DNA from: Amphiura filiformis
Lineage: Eukaryota > Echinodermata > Ophiuroidea > Amphilepidida > Amphiuridae
Length of the DNA stretch: 64,000 bases
Direction: 5' to 3'
Assembly (NCBI RefSeq): GCF_039555335.1
Contig: NC_092628.1
Location: 100,521,893 to 100,585,892, forward strand
Part shown: positions 48,994 through 59,821 of the stretch, one piece after another
Numbering within the stretch: position 1 is the stretch's first letter
Layout: each line of letters opens with the position of its first letter
Program-made: the position numbers and the translations under genes
The notes under the pieces: generated by a model
Database searches by the model: none
The model's input: only the letters and a program-made list of their open reading frames with translations
Told to the model about the DNA's origin: nothing

Positions 48994-49285
48994 TAAATTT
49001 AGCACAATTGCATATGACGTGCTATTACTCGCTATTAGCGCTAATAGCGCGCTTTCCCTAGAGTTATTTTTTTTTAAATTTAGCACAATTACATATGACG
49101 TGCTATTACTCGCTATTATAGCGCGCTTTCCGTAGACTTAGAATCTATTGTAAATTTAGCATAATTGCATATGACGTGCTATTACTCGCTATTAGCGCTA
49201 ATAGCGCGCTTTCCCAAAAGTTAGAATATTTTCAAATTTAGCACAATTGCATATGACGTGTTATTAATCGCTATTAGCGCTAATA
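48994..49285. repeat. Inverted satellite segment (78-82-bp units)
   Basis: Four units of taaatttagcacaattgcat followed by atgacgtgctatta and ctcgctattagcgctaat. They are the reverse complement of the monomer type at 56609-57066, so orientation flips here. Confidence 0.85.
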
Positions 49286-50455
49286 GTGTGTCACCTTAGT
49301 ATTTCCTTATTAGCATAACTAGCAAAAACACTGCTAACTATTCGTTATTAGCGCTATTAGCGCTATTAGCGCTAATAGCGCGTCTCCTTAGTATTTTCTT
49401 ATTAGCATAACTAGCAAAAACACTGCTAACTATTCGTTATTCGCGCTATTAGCGCTAATAGCGCGTCTCCTTAGTATTTTCTTATTAGCATAACTAGCAA
49501 AACACTGCTAACTATTCGTTATTAGCGCTAATAGCGCTATTAGCGCTAATAGCGCGTCCCCTTAGTATTTTCTTATTAGCATAACTAGCAAAACACTGCT
49601 AACTATTCGTTATTAGCGCTATTAGCGCTATTAGCGCTAATAGCACGTCCCCTTAGTATTTTCTTATTAGCATAACTAGCAAAACACTGCTAACTATTCG
49701 TTATTAGCGCTATTAGCGCTATTAGCGCTAATAGCGCGTCCCCTTAGTATTTTCTTATTATAGCATAACTAGCAAAACACTGCTAACTATTCGTTATTAG
49801 CGCTATTAGCGCTAATAGCACGTCCCCTTAGTATTTTCTTATTAGCATAACTAGCAAAATACTGCTAACTATTCGTTATTAGCGCTATTAGCGCTATTAG
49901 CGCTAATAGCGCGTCTTCTTAGTATTTTCTTATTAGCATAACTAGCAAAACACTGCTAACTATTCGTTATTAGCGCTATTAGCGCTATTAGCGCTAATTG
50001 CGCGTCCCCTTAGTATTTTCTTATTAGCATAACTAGCAAAACACTGCTAACTATTCGTTATTAGCGCTATTAACGCTATTAGCGCTAATAGCACGTCCCC
50101 TTAGTGTTTTCTTATTAGCATAACTAGCAAAACACTGCTAACTATTCGTTATTAGCGCTATTAGCGCTATTAGCGCTAATAGCGCGTCTCCTTAGTATTT
50201 TCTTATTAGCATAACTAGCAAAACACTGCTAACTATTCGTTATTAGCGCTATTAGCGCTATTAGCGCTAATAGCACGTCCCCTTAGTATTTTCTTATTAG
50301 CATAACTAGCAAAAACACTGCTACCTATTCGTTATTAGCGCTATTAGCGCTATTAGCGCTAATATCGCGTCTCCTTAGTATTTTCTTTTAGCATAACTAG
50401 CAAAATACTGCTAACTATTCGTTATTAGCGATAGTAGCGCTAATAGCATGATTTG
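49286..50455. repeat. ~84-92-bp satellite with 9-bp internal repeat
   Basis: About 13 units of ccttagtattttcttattag, cataactagcaaaacactgc, taactattcgttattagcg. Unit length differs by multiples of about 9 bp because the ctattagcg core is present one to three times. Ends in diverged copies by 50.6 kb. Confidence 0.95.
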
Positions 50456-50921
50456 CTAATGCTTTGCTACTGATAAAAAATGTTCTGGCTATTATCGCAA
50501 TTAACGCATTTTCCTATTAGCACTGCAATTAGCGCTAATTCCCATAGCCTTATACACTAACATAACGCTAATAACAGTAATAGCAAAATTGCGCTAATTG
50601 CGATAATAACCAATACCGCGCCTTGCTCTTCCATTCATTGATGAATAATTGAATGTATCAACTGTTAGCATCAACGAAAGAAAAATTCAATTGCAAATAG
50701 CGGGTAATTTGCTAAGTAGCATGATAATCGCACATTCTACCAAGAGTCCACGTCGGTTGCTAACGCACTACGTCGTCGTCCAATTCTTGACGGACAAGTC
50801 ACATCAGGTAATTAAAAAATGGGATGTTATTATTTATATTTACAAATAATGTCAATAATTATAGGTCGTGAGCAAAAAAAAACCCCAAATACTTTGTAAA
50901 ATAGTGTCAAACTAAAAGACC
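50456..50921. other. Diverged satellite edge and tRNA unit flank
   Basis: Broken ttagcgctaat-like motifs to about 50615, then gaatgtatcaactgttagca (shared with 62452 and, more weakly, 57830 and 60672) and the 3' flank aggtcgtgagcaaaaaaaaa of a TGC unit. Confidence 0.7.
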
Positions 50922-50966
50922 TGGAGCTGCCGGGGATTGAACCCGGGGCCTCACACATACAGCCCC
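50922..50966 (-). pseudogene. tRNA-Ala pseudogene, 27-bp internal deletion
   Basis: The 3' acceptor strand and T arm are intact and the 5' end retains CAGCCCC-complement sequence, but the anticodon loop, one side of the anticodon stem and most of the D arm are missing (cacacat joins acagcccc). Its flanks match the intact unit at 51975. Confidence 0.9.
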
Positions 50967-51360
50967 AGTTGAGGATTGTTTACATATAGGAAACATGTAT
51001 AAATGATGAATGGTAATTTAGTGTGTCTTATGTCTCTCAAGTGCCACAAAAATACTGTGCAAACATTGCCATCCGATCCCTTAATTAGGGGCAATTATAC
51101 ATGTACAGCAAACATGTTTAGAAACGTTGCGCAAATTAGTGTTTAGAAAAGTCTAAACACTGATTTTACATTTTTAATCGCAAACTGGGGTACAAATAAT
51201 GAGGGAAAATGTGGAAGAAGAAGAAAACTAGGAGAGAGGAAGATATACGCTGAACATTTAAGCCATACAAGAAAACACCAGGAATTAATCGATATAAGAG
51301 GTCGTAAGCAAAAAAACCACAAAAGCTTTGTGTAAAATAGAGGTGTAAAACTGATAGACA

Positions 51361-51432
51361 TGGAGCTGCCGGGGATTGAACCCGGGGCCTCACACATGCA
51401 AAGCGTGCGCTCTACCACTGAGCTACAGCCCC
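51361..51432 (-). tRNA. tRNA-Ala (TGC)
   Basis: 72-nt cloverleaf. Acceptor GGGGCTG pairs with CAGCTCC (G3:U70 kept), loop TTTGCAT gives anticodon TGC (codon GCA). Compared with the CGC genes the acceptor pair 5:68 is C-G instead of U-A, a compensated change. A T4 run follows about 10 bases past the 3' end. Confidence 0.96.
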
Positions 51433-51974
51433 AGTTGTGGTTTGTCTCTAGGAATGGTAATTTAAACTAAACAATGAAGTATATAGCTTACCATGAAAAA
51501 AGGAACCTTTTCTTGAATCTTACAATGGATCGTAAACTAAACACTTTTAAGTCTTCAAAGTCCTGATTAGACACAACACCACACGAAATCTAGAAAACTG
51601 CTCTATTTTTGTTAATTCATTAACTTCATGAATTTGTGAAGGCTTTTTTTTATTCGCAAACTAAACTAACTTATCTTAATACGGGCCAATTATACATGTT
51701 TAGAAACGTTTCGCAAATTAGGTTTAGAAAAGTTTGATGGTCTAAACTCTGATTTTAGAGTGTAAACAGTAAATCCGTTTTTAATTGCAAATTCTGTGAT
51801 CAAATAATTTAAAAAATGGGATGTTTGCATCTATCTTTTGTTAGTCTAATGGGGTGTTATTGAGGGACATAACAAAAATATATGTACAAATAACATGAAT
51901 AATGTCAATAATTATAGGTCGTGAGCAAAAAAAAACCAAATACTTTATGTAAAACAGTGTCAAACTAAACAACC

Positions 51975-52046
51975 TGGAGCTGCCGGGGATTGAACCCGAG
52001 GCCTCACACATGCAAAGCGTGCGCTCTACCACTGAGCTACAGCCCC
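51975..52046 (-). tRNA. tRNA-Ala (TGC), T-stem variant
   Basis: Like the copy at 51361, except that one T-stem C is T, giving a U-G instead of a C-G pair at the base of the T stem; the fold remains possible. It lies 1053 bp from the deleted copy at 50922, with shared flanks. Confidence 0.93.
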
Positions 52047-53184
52047 AGTTGTTGCTCGTTTCTAGCATTTAATTTATAAAGAACAAGTATAAATGAGGAA
52101 TGACAATAACGGAAGTGTATTTTAGCTTACCGTGAAAATCCCGTAGGAACCTCTTTTGCGATCTTTGTCTTCAAAGTCTTATGTCTGTGGTTTAAACACA
52201 ACACCACACAAAATCTAGAAACCTATATTTTTGTTAATTCATTTGAACTTCATGAATTCTTGAAGGCAATTTTTATTCGCGAACTAAAAATAGTTTGAGC
52301 ATGAGAATGATCAAAATTTGATTGTTTGTCATGATGCAGTCATGTCTACAGTAGAATTCATCTCGACCTTTGCAGGACTTAACCCCATTAAAAGCTATTA
52401 AACCAAGATAACACTCATTGAAACAGCTCAACTGATTAAATCGGATCTTCTCTGGTTGTGCACAAGTGACTGTTTTCATGTGCGATATCGCAATAAAGCT
52501 GGTATTCATAGCTTCAGTTGGGTAACCGATTATAAAGGAAACGAAAGGAAACAATGTTATGTGTGGCTTTGTTCACGAAATCAGACAATGTCGTGCTTTT
52601 TGTAAACCAGCATTCTTGAAAATGAGCAACATAATGATTTTTGACTTAACACGGTTTAGAAATAATTTCTTCATATTTTTGGTGTTATCTGTCGTTTACA
52701 TGTCCTTCCTAAAACACAAAAGTACGACCCTCTCCAAACACCTAAATTAGCTAAAAATTTAGGACATGTTACAAAACTTTATTTTCTAGAACCTATTTAG
52801 AATAATTTAAATGTAGCTTTTACCGGTTTTTTTGTGGCATCCTTCAGAAGTGAGCGGTCCGATACCAATATTTTCGGTCAAATCTCCATTCAAATAACAC
52901 GGGGAGTTGGCTAGCTATGCCTTGCCCTCACTCATATTTTACAAAAGTACGACCATTTCTGAACATCTAACCTAGCTGTAATTTTAGGTCATGTTAGAGA
53001 AATATATTTGCTAGAAGTTTTGGAGAATAAATAAAATATTGGCTGGTTATTTTTCACACAGTGATGTTAACTAGGCAAGTGTCCATTCTCCCAACATACA
53101 TCATTTGTAGGGGTCACGCGTCAATGGTGAGAGCACTGTGTATTGTGTATAGGAAAACGGACAGTAACTGCAGTATGTTACGGT
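52047..53184. other. Spacer between tRNA units
   Basis: The first 230 bp are the 5' flank shared with other TGC units (tttaatttataaagaacaag, gtctgtggtttaaacacaac). From about 52300 the sequence is unique AT-rich DNA with no recognised gene. Two copies of a ttaggacatgtta / ttaggtcatgtta segment lie near 52760 and 52985, suggesting an internal duplication. Confidence 0.6.
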
Positions 53185-53270
53185 CTTTTAGGACGTCACT
53201 GAGGAACGCGAAGAAAGAATGAGGAGATGAATGAAACACAAGAAAAACGATGAGAAGGAAACATACGGGA
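53185..53270. repeat. First half of a split CGC-unit 3' flank
   Basis: ttaggacgtcactgaggaac to gaaggaaacatacggga, matching 43459 onward; the other half resumes at about 53884. Confidence 0.85.
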
Positions 53271-53883
53271 CACAGCGTCATCATCCCTATATCTTCGTGT
53301 CAAAAATTGCCGTGATAGTACGATGAATCCTCTCGTTTTTCAACAGCTACGCATGGCGATTTTGTTCGAGATAGGCCGAGCGACTCAGGCTAAGCATACC
53401 ATACAGACGATATGAGATTCCACAGAGCCTGCCACACAGTTTCTATTCTATGTTTTCAGTATGAAATAGTATATTATTTTTTATGCACTAACTGGAAATT
53501 AAATACACTAATTAGCGGGGACCGGTATTTTGCTTTGGATATGTTTTACTGCATTTTATAAGTAACGATTTTGAAATCAAAAGTTAAAATTGTGATATAT
53601 TCAACTGTTTGAGAAACAAATTATATAAAGGAACCCGTGTAAGATCCAGGTGCTGTATCTATAATACAATGTACATTATCGACTTTCTTTATCTGCGTCA
53701 ATAATAGAATATCGATTTCAATCGAATTGAATACATGTCTCAATTTTGAGTTTGTACTACACCACTGAGCGATCAAGCGATCGATTTCTAGCCAATCAGA
53801 TAGGCCTCCTTTTCTTGCGTTTGATGAAATACCAATCGCCCGTCGCTCACCAACGGAGTATTAAGTTTATATTTATAACACTG
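53271..53883. mobile_element. ~610-bp insertion in a CGC-type tRNA unit
   Basis: The sister unit at 43459-43654 reads acatacgggaggacgagg without a break; here acatacggga and ggacgagg are separated by about 610 bp of unrelated sequence. Ends cacagcgtcatc and, inward from the right, cagtgttataa are weakly similar. No coding frame. Class unknown. Confidence 0.7.
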
Positions 53884-53993
53884 AGGACGAGGAAGAGAAG
53901 GAAAAAGAATTAAAATCCGACCAACTTTATTTGAAATACGAGGATGTGAGCAAAATATTGTTTGGTTTCGACAACAATGAAAACTAAAAATCA

Positions 53994-54065
53994 TGGAGTT
54001 GCCGGGGATTGAACCCGGGGCCTCACACATGCGAAGCGTGCGCTCTACCACTGAGCTACAACCCC
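53994..54065 (-). tRNA. tRNA-Ala (CGC)
   Basis: Sequence identical to the CGC gene at 43655-43726. Its 5' flank (cagattttattaacaaatat) also matches the other CGC units. Confidence 0.96.
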
Positions 54066-54369
54066 AACTGTTTAAAAGACAGATTTTATTAACAAATATA
54101 GATGACAACTAAATATACATACATACATGCAAAAGTTTCTTAGGACGCAATTCGCCAAAGCAACATTGCGTTTACAAAAATAACATGAGCAAAATACATA
54201 AGCAACTAAAGAGAGACAAACAACTTTCTAAATGTTGTTGATTCCCCGCAATTTCTACAATTGCATTATGTTTAAATACTACTTTTAAAATCATAAAGAT
54301 GCTTTAATTTGTATAATGATGTGTGTGTTGTGTTAAATTAAAGCACTGTTATGTCCTATGATAATATTT

Positions 54370-54627
54370 GTGATGCGATCAAGCAAAATCAGTCGGAACT
54401 CGGAAATATTAAAATAAAATTAGATTTTCTTATATGATAATAAAAAGCATTTACAAAGCTGTATTATGCAGAAACCCCAATTGAAATTGAGCAACCAGTT
54501 CTAAAGATATGATCAATTAAAGAGTTTCCAAAAACAAGGGGAAACGAAAGGAAATAATTACCTTTGTTTGGCTATATCTCAAAATCAATATTTCCAAGTT
54601 CCGACTGATTTTGCGTGATCGCATCAC
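54370..54627. mobile_element. 258-bp MITE in a tRNA unit, 41-bp inverted ends
   Basis: Ends GTGATGCGATCA(A/C)GCAAAAT, then cagtcggaact(c/t)ggaaat, with two mismatches in 41 bp. The neighbouring unit at 57676 reads gataatattttactaatg uninterrupted; here ATTT is repeated on both sides, giving a 4-bp target duplication. No coding frame. Confidence 0.88.
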
Positions 54628-54993
54628 ATTTTACTAATGTCTTTAATCATGTTCATGTTGTCAATAAAAGAGTGTTCGCCGATTACTATAGACATATTCC
54701 CCTCACATGTTTAAGGACCCCAATGGAAATAAGCTTTTCTTTTGAAAAGCTTTTTGGGCTGTCCTTGGTGCTCTGCTGTTTTATGATGTTTTTATAATGT
54801 TTTATCATCTTATTGTGTTGTTTTTAAAATGTGTACATCTTATATTATTGTTAATTGTCTATTTATAGTAAACATTGTAATTTTTCCGAGTACCGAATAA
54901 AATCAAATCAAATCAAATCAAGTCGAAATAAGAGGTCCTGAGCAAAACCCTAAATGCTTTATGTAAAATAAGAGTAGCAAACTAAAATAAGCA
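54628..54993. other. Spacer between tRNA units
   Basis: AT-rich sequence with taataaaatc(aaatc)n near 54895-54920, then the TGC-unit 3' flank ataagaggtcctgagcaaaa. Confidence 0.6.
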
Positions 54994-55070
54994 TGGAGCT
55001 GCCGGGGATTGAACCCGGGGCCTCACACAACACATGCAAAGCGTGCGCTCTACCACTGAGCTACAGCCCC
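54994..55070 (-). tRNA. tRNA-Ala (TGC) with a 5-bp insertion, possibly non-functional
   Basis: Identical to other TGC genes except for five extra bases (acaca-type duplication) at the junction of anticodon stem and variable region, making 77 nt. The last anticodon-stem pair is lost and the variable region grows to about ten bases. The anticodon loop and both internal promoter boxes remain, so it may still be transcribed. Confidence 0.85.
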
Positions 55071-55714
55071 AGTTAAAGAATGTCGCTAGGATTGTAGCAA
55101 ACATGTATAAATGATGAATGGTGAAAGGAGCTTTTTCTAGGATAAAAAAATCACCTTCACTGAATCTTACAATGCAGCGTAAACTAAACACTTTTAAGTA
55201 TTCAAAGTCTTGTGTCTGTGGATTAGACACACTACCAAACAAAATCTAGAAAACTGCTCTATATTTGTTCATTCATTTGAACTTCATGAATTCTTGAAGG
55301 CATTTTTTTATTTCCAAAAATCCACTTTCTCCACGGGTTCTACATGTATTTAAAGTAGACGTTTCGAATACAATTCTCCAAAAAAACACAACTTACTCAC
55401 ATTTACTTCATCAACTTATCTTAATACGGGCCAATTATACATGTTTAGAAACGTTGCGCAAATTAGGTTCAGAAAAGTTTGATAGTCTAAACTCTGATTT
55501 TACAGTGTAAACAGTAAATCCGTTTTTTAATCGCAAATTCTGTGATCAAATAATTTTTAAAAATGTGATGTTTGCTTCTTTCTTTTTGTTAGTCTAAAGG
55601 GATGTTATTGAGGGACATACAAAAATATTATGTACAAATCAATAATTAGTAATAGATCGTGTGGAAAAGACCCCAAATGCTTAATGTAAAATAGAGATGT
55701 CAAACTAAAAGACA

Positions 55715-55786
55715 TGGAGCTGCCGGGGATTGAACCCGGGGCCTCACACATGCAAAGCGTGCGCTCTACCACTGAGCTACAGCCCC
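55715..55786 (-). tRNA. tRNA-Ala (TGC)
   Basis: Intact TGC gene. Its 3' flank (about 55495-55714) is nearly identical to that of the copy at 56531, 816 bp away, pointing to a recent unit duplication. Confidence 0.96.
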
Positions 55787-56530
55787 AGTTGTGGAGTGTC
55801 TGTAGGATTATAGCAAACATGTATAAATGATGAATGGTAATTTAAATTAAACAAGGAAATATAATAGCTTACCGTGAAAAAGGAACCTTTTCTGGGATAA
55901 AAAAAATCACCTTCACTGAATCTTACAATGCAGCGTAAACTAAACACTTTTAAGTCTTCAAAATCTTGTGTCTGTGGATTAGACACACTACCAAACAAAA
56001 TCTAGAAAACTGCTCTATTTTTGTTAATTCATTTGAACTTAATGAGTTCTTGAAAGCAATTTTTTATTCGCAAACTAAAAATATTTTGAGCAAATATTAA
56101 GACAAAGGTTATTAGAACAAAGTTTCCAAAAATCCACTTTCTCCACGGGTTCTACATGTATTTAAAGTCGAAGTTTCGAATACAATTCTCCCAAAAAAGC
56201 ACAACTTACTCACATTTTATAGTTCATTAACTTATCTTAATACGGGCCAATTATACATGTTTAGAAACGTTGCGCAAATTAGGTTCAGAAAAGTTTGATA
56301 GACTAAACTCTAATTTTACAGTGTAAACAGTAAATCCGTTTTTTAATCGCCAATTCTGTGATCAAATAATTTTAAAAAATGTGATGTTTGCTTCTTTCTT
56401 TTTGTTAGTCTAAAGGGATGTTATTGAGGGACATACAAAAATATTATGTACAAATCAATAATTAGTAATAGATCGTGAGGAAAAGACCCCAAATGCTTAA
56501 TGTAAAATAGAGGTGTCAAACTAAAAGACA

Positions 56531-56602
56531 TGGAGCTGCCGGGGATTGAACCCGGGGCCTCACACATGCAAAGCGTGCGCTCTACCACTGAGCTACAGCC
56601 CC
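56531..56602 (-). tRNA. tRNA-Ala (TGC)
   Basis: Intact TGC gene. Only a few bases of its 5' side (cagttgtgg) separate it from the satellite beginning at 56609, so the usual 5' flank has been replaced. Confidence 0.96.
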
Positions 56603-56608
56603 AGTTGT

Positions 56609-57066
56609 GGCTATTAGCGCCAATATCACATTAACACCTCATTTGCTATTTTGCTAAAGTGAAAATATTATAAGTCGAGGGAAGGCGCGCTTCTAGCGCT
56701 AATAGCGTATGAAAATACCATGGGCGCTATTAGCGTTAATATCACATTAGCACGTCATTTGCAATTGTGTGCTAAAGTGAAAATATACTAAGTCTAGGGA
56801 AGGCGCGCTAATAGCAATAATAGCGCTTCTAGCGCTAATAGCGTATGGTAGCACCATGGGCGCTATTAGCGCTAATATCACATTAGCACGTCATTTGCAA
56901 TTGTGCTAAATTGAAAATATTTTAAGTCTAGGGAAGCCGCGCTATAATCGCTAAAAGCGCTATTAGCGGATGGTGGCGCCATGGCGCTATTATATTAGCA
57001 CTAATATCACATTAGCACGTCATATGCAATTGTGTGCTAAAGTGAAAATATTCTAAGTCTATGGAA
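56609..57066. repeat. TTAGCGCTAA satellite, block 2
   Basis: Three to four diverged units with gctattagcgctaatatcac, attagcacgtcatttgcaat and aatattctaagtctaggg. Same orientation as the 43.8-46.6 kb block. Confidence 0.9.
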
Positions 57067-57416
57067 GGCAGGTTATTTTGATCATCATAATAACCAAAAC
57101 TTTGTTCGTTTGTTTGTTAGTCTAAATTGGCAGTACATGCCATGGACTTTGTATTGCGATCATTTTGATCGTGGCGCAGAACTCAAAAGCGTGATCCAGT
57201 TGAAATAGTGATACACGTATATCACTTCGCTGGCGAATAGTGAAGAAAGAGCGAGGAGAAGAAAATACAAGAAGAACGATGAGAAGGAAACCTGCAGGAG
57301 AACGAGGAAGAGAAGGAGGGTGGAAAAAAGATTGAAAATCCGACCAACTTTATTTGAAAAAAGGTGATGTGAGCAAAATTTATTTATGTACTGCAACGAT
57401 GGAAACTAAAAAAATA

Positions 57417-57488
57417 TGGAGTTGCCGGGGATTGAACCCGGGGCCTCACACATGCGAAGCGTGCGCTCTACCACTGAGCTACAACCCC
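57417..57488 (-). tRNA. tRNA-Ala (CGC)
   Basis: Intact CGC gene identical to 43655-43726. The adjacent aaaaaaata gives a T-run terminator on the minus strand. Confidence 0.96.
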
Positions 57489-57870
57489 AACTGTGAAAAC
57501 GCTTGATTTTATTAACAAATAGAAATAACAACTATAGAGAGTCAATCAAGGTACTAAATTCCAAATTTCTACAATTGCATTATGTCTAAATTACTTTTAA
57601 AATCATAATGATGCTTTAATTTGTATATATATGATTTGTGTGTTACGTTGAATTAAAGCACTGTTACCGTATGTCTTATGATAATATTTTACTAATGTCC
57701 ATCATGTTGAGTGTTAACGCCTCTTATTATTAGACATATTGAGGTTGCCAGTCGGTATAAATTAATAGGCCTTTACCAGCTGTTACAAGTGCTAATAATG
57801 CAGTTTTTGATATATTCATTGATGTGTTAACTGTTAGCACCAACGAAATAAGACGAATAACACCCCACCA

Positions 57871-57911
<41 letters not shown>

Positions 57912-58035
57912 AGAAAGAAAAAAAACACGGTTTAATCAAGAACAGAAGATACAAAAAACAGGAATGAATCAATATAAATAAGTCCATTACGTAACTTCAA
58001 AACCACACAATGCTACAAATTATGCAATATCCTAA
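57489..58035. other. CGC-unit 5' flank and A-rich tract
   Basis: Shared flank (ttgattttattaacaaatag, tacaattgcattatgtctaa, gataatattttactaatgtc) followed by a poly(A) tract at about 57869-57901 and ccacacaatgctacaaatta, shared with 60826 and 62634. Confidence 0.75.
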
Positions 58036-58495
58036 AAACATTTGTTCTAATGTGCTATTATTCGATATTAGCGATAATAGCGCTATTGGCGCCAATAGCG
58101 TATGATAGCAACAACAACGCTATTAGCGTTAGATGTGCTAATAACGATATTAGCGATAGCGGTCATTAACACGTCATTTGCAATTGTGCTAAAAGTGAAA
58201 ATATTCTATTAAGTCTGAGGAAAACGCGCTATTATCGCTAATAGCGTATGATAGCGTCATTGGCAGCTCATTTGCATTTGTGCTAAATTGAAAATAATCT
58301 GAGTCTGAGGATGACTCGCTATTAGCGCTAATATCGTATTATAGTACCATGAGCGCTATTAGCGCTAATATCACCCGTTAGCGTTAGATGCGCTAGTAAT
58401 ACCATTATTGGTGGTCATTAGCACCTCATTTGCAATTGCGCTAAGCTAAAAGTGAATATTTTCTAAATCTGTGGAAGACGCGCTATTAGTGCTAA
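58036..58495. repeat. TTAGCGCTAA satellite, block 3
   Basis: Diverged units with gctattagcgctaatatc, cacctcatttgcaattg and taagtctgagg. It ends about 90 bp from the next tRNA gene. Confidence 0.88.
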
Positions 58496-58584
58496 TAGCA
58501 CTAGAGGGTTGAAAAAAGGGATACAAATCCGATCAACTTTGTAAGAGGATGTGAGCAAAATTTTTGTTTGGAAACCAAAAAAAC

Positions 58585-58656
58585 TGGAGTTGCCGGGGAT
58601 TGAACCCGGGGCCTCACACATGCGAAGCGTGCGCTCTACCACTGAGCTACAACCCC
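58585..58656 (-). tRNA. tRNA-Ala (CGC)
   Basis: Intact CGC gene. Its 3' flank is shortened because satellite DNA replaces the outer part. The 5' flank contains a MITE 72 bp away. Confidence 0.96.
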
Positions 58657-58728
58657 AACTGCACATATGTCCGATTTTAAAACAAATACAGATGAGTATC
58701 AAAGAGAGTCAAACAACTTAACTAAATT

Positions 58729-58979
58729 GTGACTCCTCGCCACAACTGAGCCCGGATGTCGCCAGTGCCACTATTGAGATATGCTCCATGGAACTTAACA
58801 ATAAACAATAGGAAAGAAAGGATTTATTGACTGTTTTATTGATTTTTCACTACTTAAATGTCAAGTACTATAGACATGATATACATCATTTTAAAGCTAA
58901 TTTCAAGCAGAATATTTTGGTTGAATATCTCAAAAATGATGATTGGCGACATCCGGGCTCAGTTGTGGCGAGGAGTCAC
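58729..58979. mobile_element. 251-bp MITE in a tRNA unit, long perfect inverted ends
   Basis: Ends GTGACTCCTCGCCACAACTG plus agcccggatgtcgcca, perfectly matched for about 36 bp. AATT is present on both sides, and sister units (for example 43786) read through ctaattttggtgactt-like sequence without it. Same GTGA start and 4-bp target duplication as the element at 54370. Confidence 0.88.
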
Positions 58980-59749
58980 AATTTTGGTGACTCCTTATTT
59001 CTACAATTGCATTATGTATAAAAATTACTTTTAAAATCATAATGATGCTTTAATTTGTATAATGATTTGTGAGTTATGTTGAATTAAAACACTATAATAT
59101 TTTACTACAGTTCATCACTAGTATGAGACATATTGAGGTAGCCGGTCGGTATGCCTGTACAAGCTACGTAATAATTTGATGTTAGCATCAGGAAGAAAGA
59201 AAGAAGAAGCTGAAAGTAAATTGAAAACACTCCCCCCACACCACCTTTTCCTCCCCTCAAAAAACGCTCTGCATAAATACAATAATATCAACTGATAGAA
59301 TAAAAGAAAAAACATCCGCGAAAGAAAGTATAATTAAAATAGCGGTGCCAAGGATAGAAGATAAAACAGGAATAAAAGTTAATGTCTCTTACGTATATCA
59401 CTTCAAAACAACACAATGCTATTATACAAAAACATGTTATCTTAACACTTCATCATCACAAACAAGCCGAAATCTAGCATCTTTTTTTTGGGGGGGGGTC
59501 TTTTAATACAGCTTAGCAGTCAAATATTTTGAATTCAGCACACCCGAATTAACCAAAATAATTGAGTTGCCAGCTTTTACCGCGAACTTGCCGCTTGATG
59601 CTTAAATAAGCACATAATTTCCAAAATAGAACCAATGTACTACCTTGATCTGCCACCGGACTAAAACCATTCGATATTAGAAGTCGTGAGCAAAAAAAAA
59701 CAAAAAACAAAATGATTTAGGTAAAATAGAGGTGGCAAACTAAAAAACA
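58980..59749. other. Unit flank, no gene recognised
   Basis: Shared CGC 5' flank, then diverged sequence with aacatgttatcttaacactt and catcacaaacaagccgaaat, also found at 62143-62184, and the TGC 3' flank gaagtcgtgagcaaaaaaaa. Confidence 0.7.
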
Positions 59750-59821
59750 TGGAGCTGCCGGGGGTTGAACCCGGGGCCTCACACATGCAAAGCGTGCGCT
59801 CTACCACTGAGCTACAGCCCC
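59750..59821 (-). tRNA. tRNA-Ala (TGC), T-loop variant
   Basis: Intact TGC gene in which the T loop is TTCAACC instead of TTCAATC, a tolerated position. It forms a close TGC/CGC pair with 60244, 423 bp between genes. Confidence 0.95.

Noticed and set aside
46934-49086. Minus-strand open frames of 80-188 codons rich in Gly, Leu and Pro
   Set aside because: They lie wholly in the GC-rich ~140-bp satellite, change frame between units, and have no start or splice context.
43810-50455. Regular repeats resembling a CRISPR array
   Set aside because: Monomers are contiguous tandem satellites with no unique spacers, in eukaryotic DNA.
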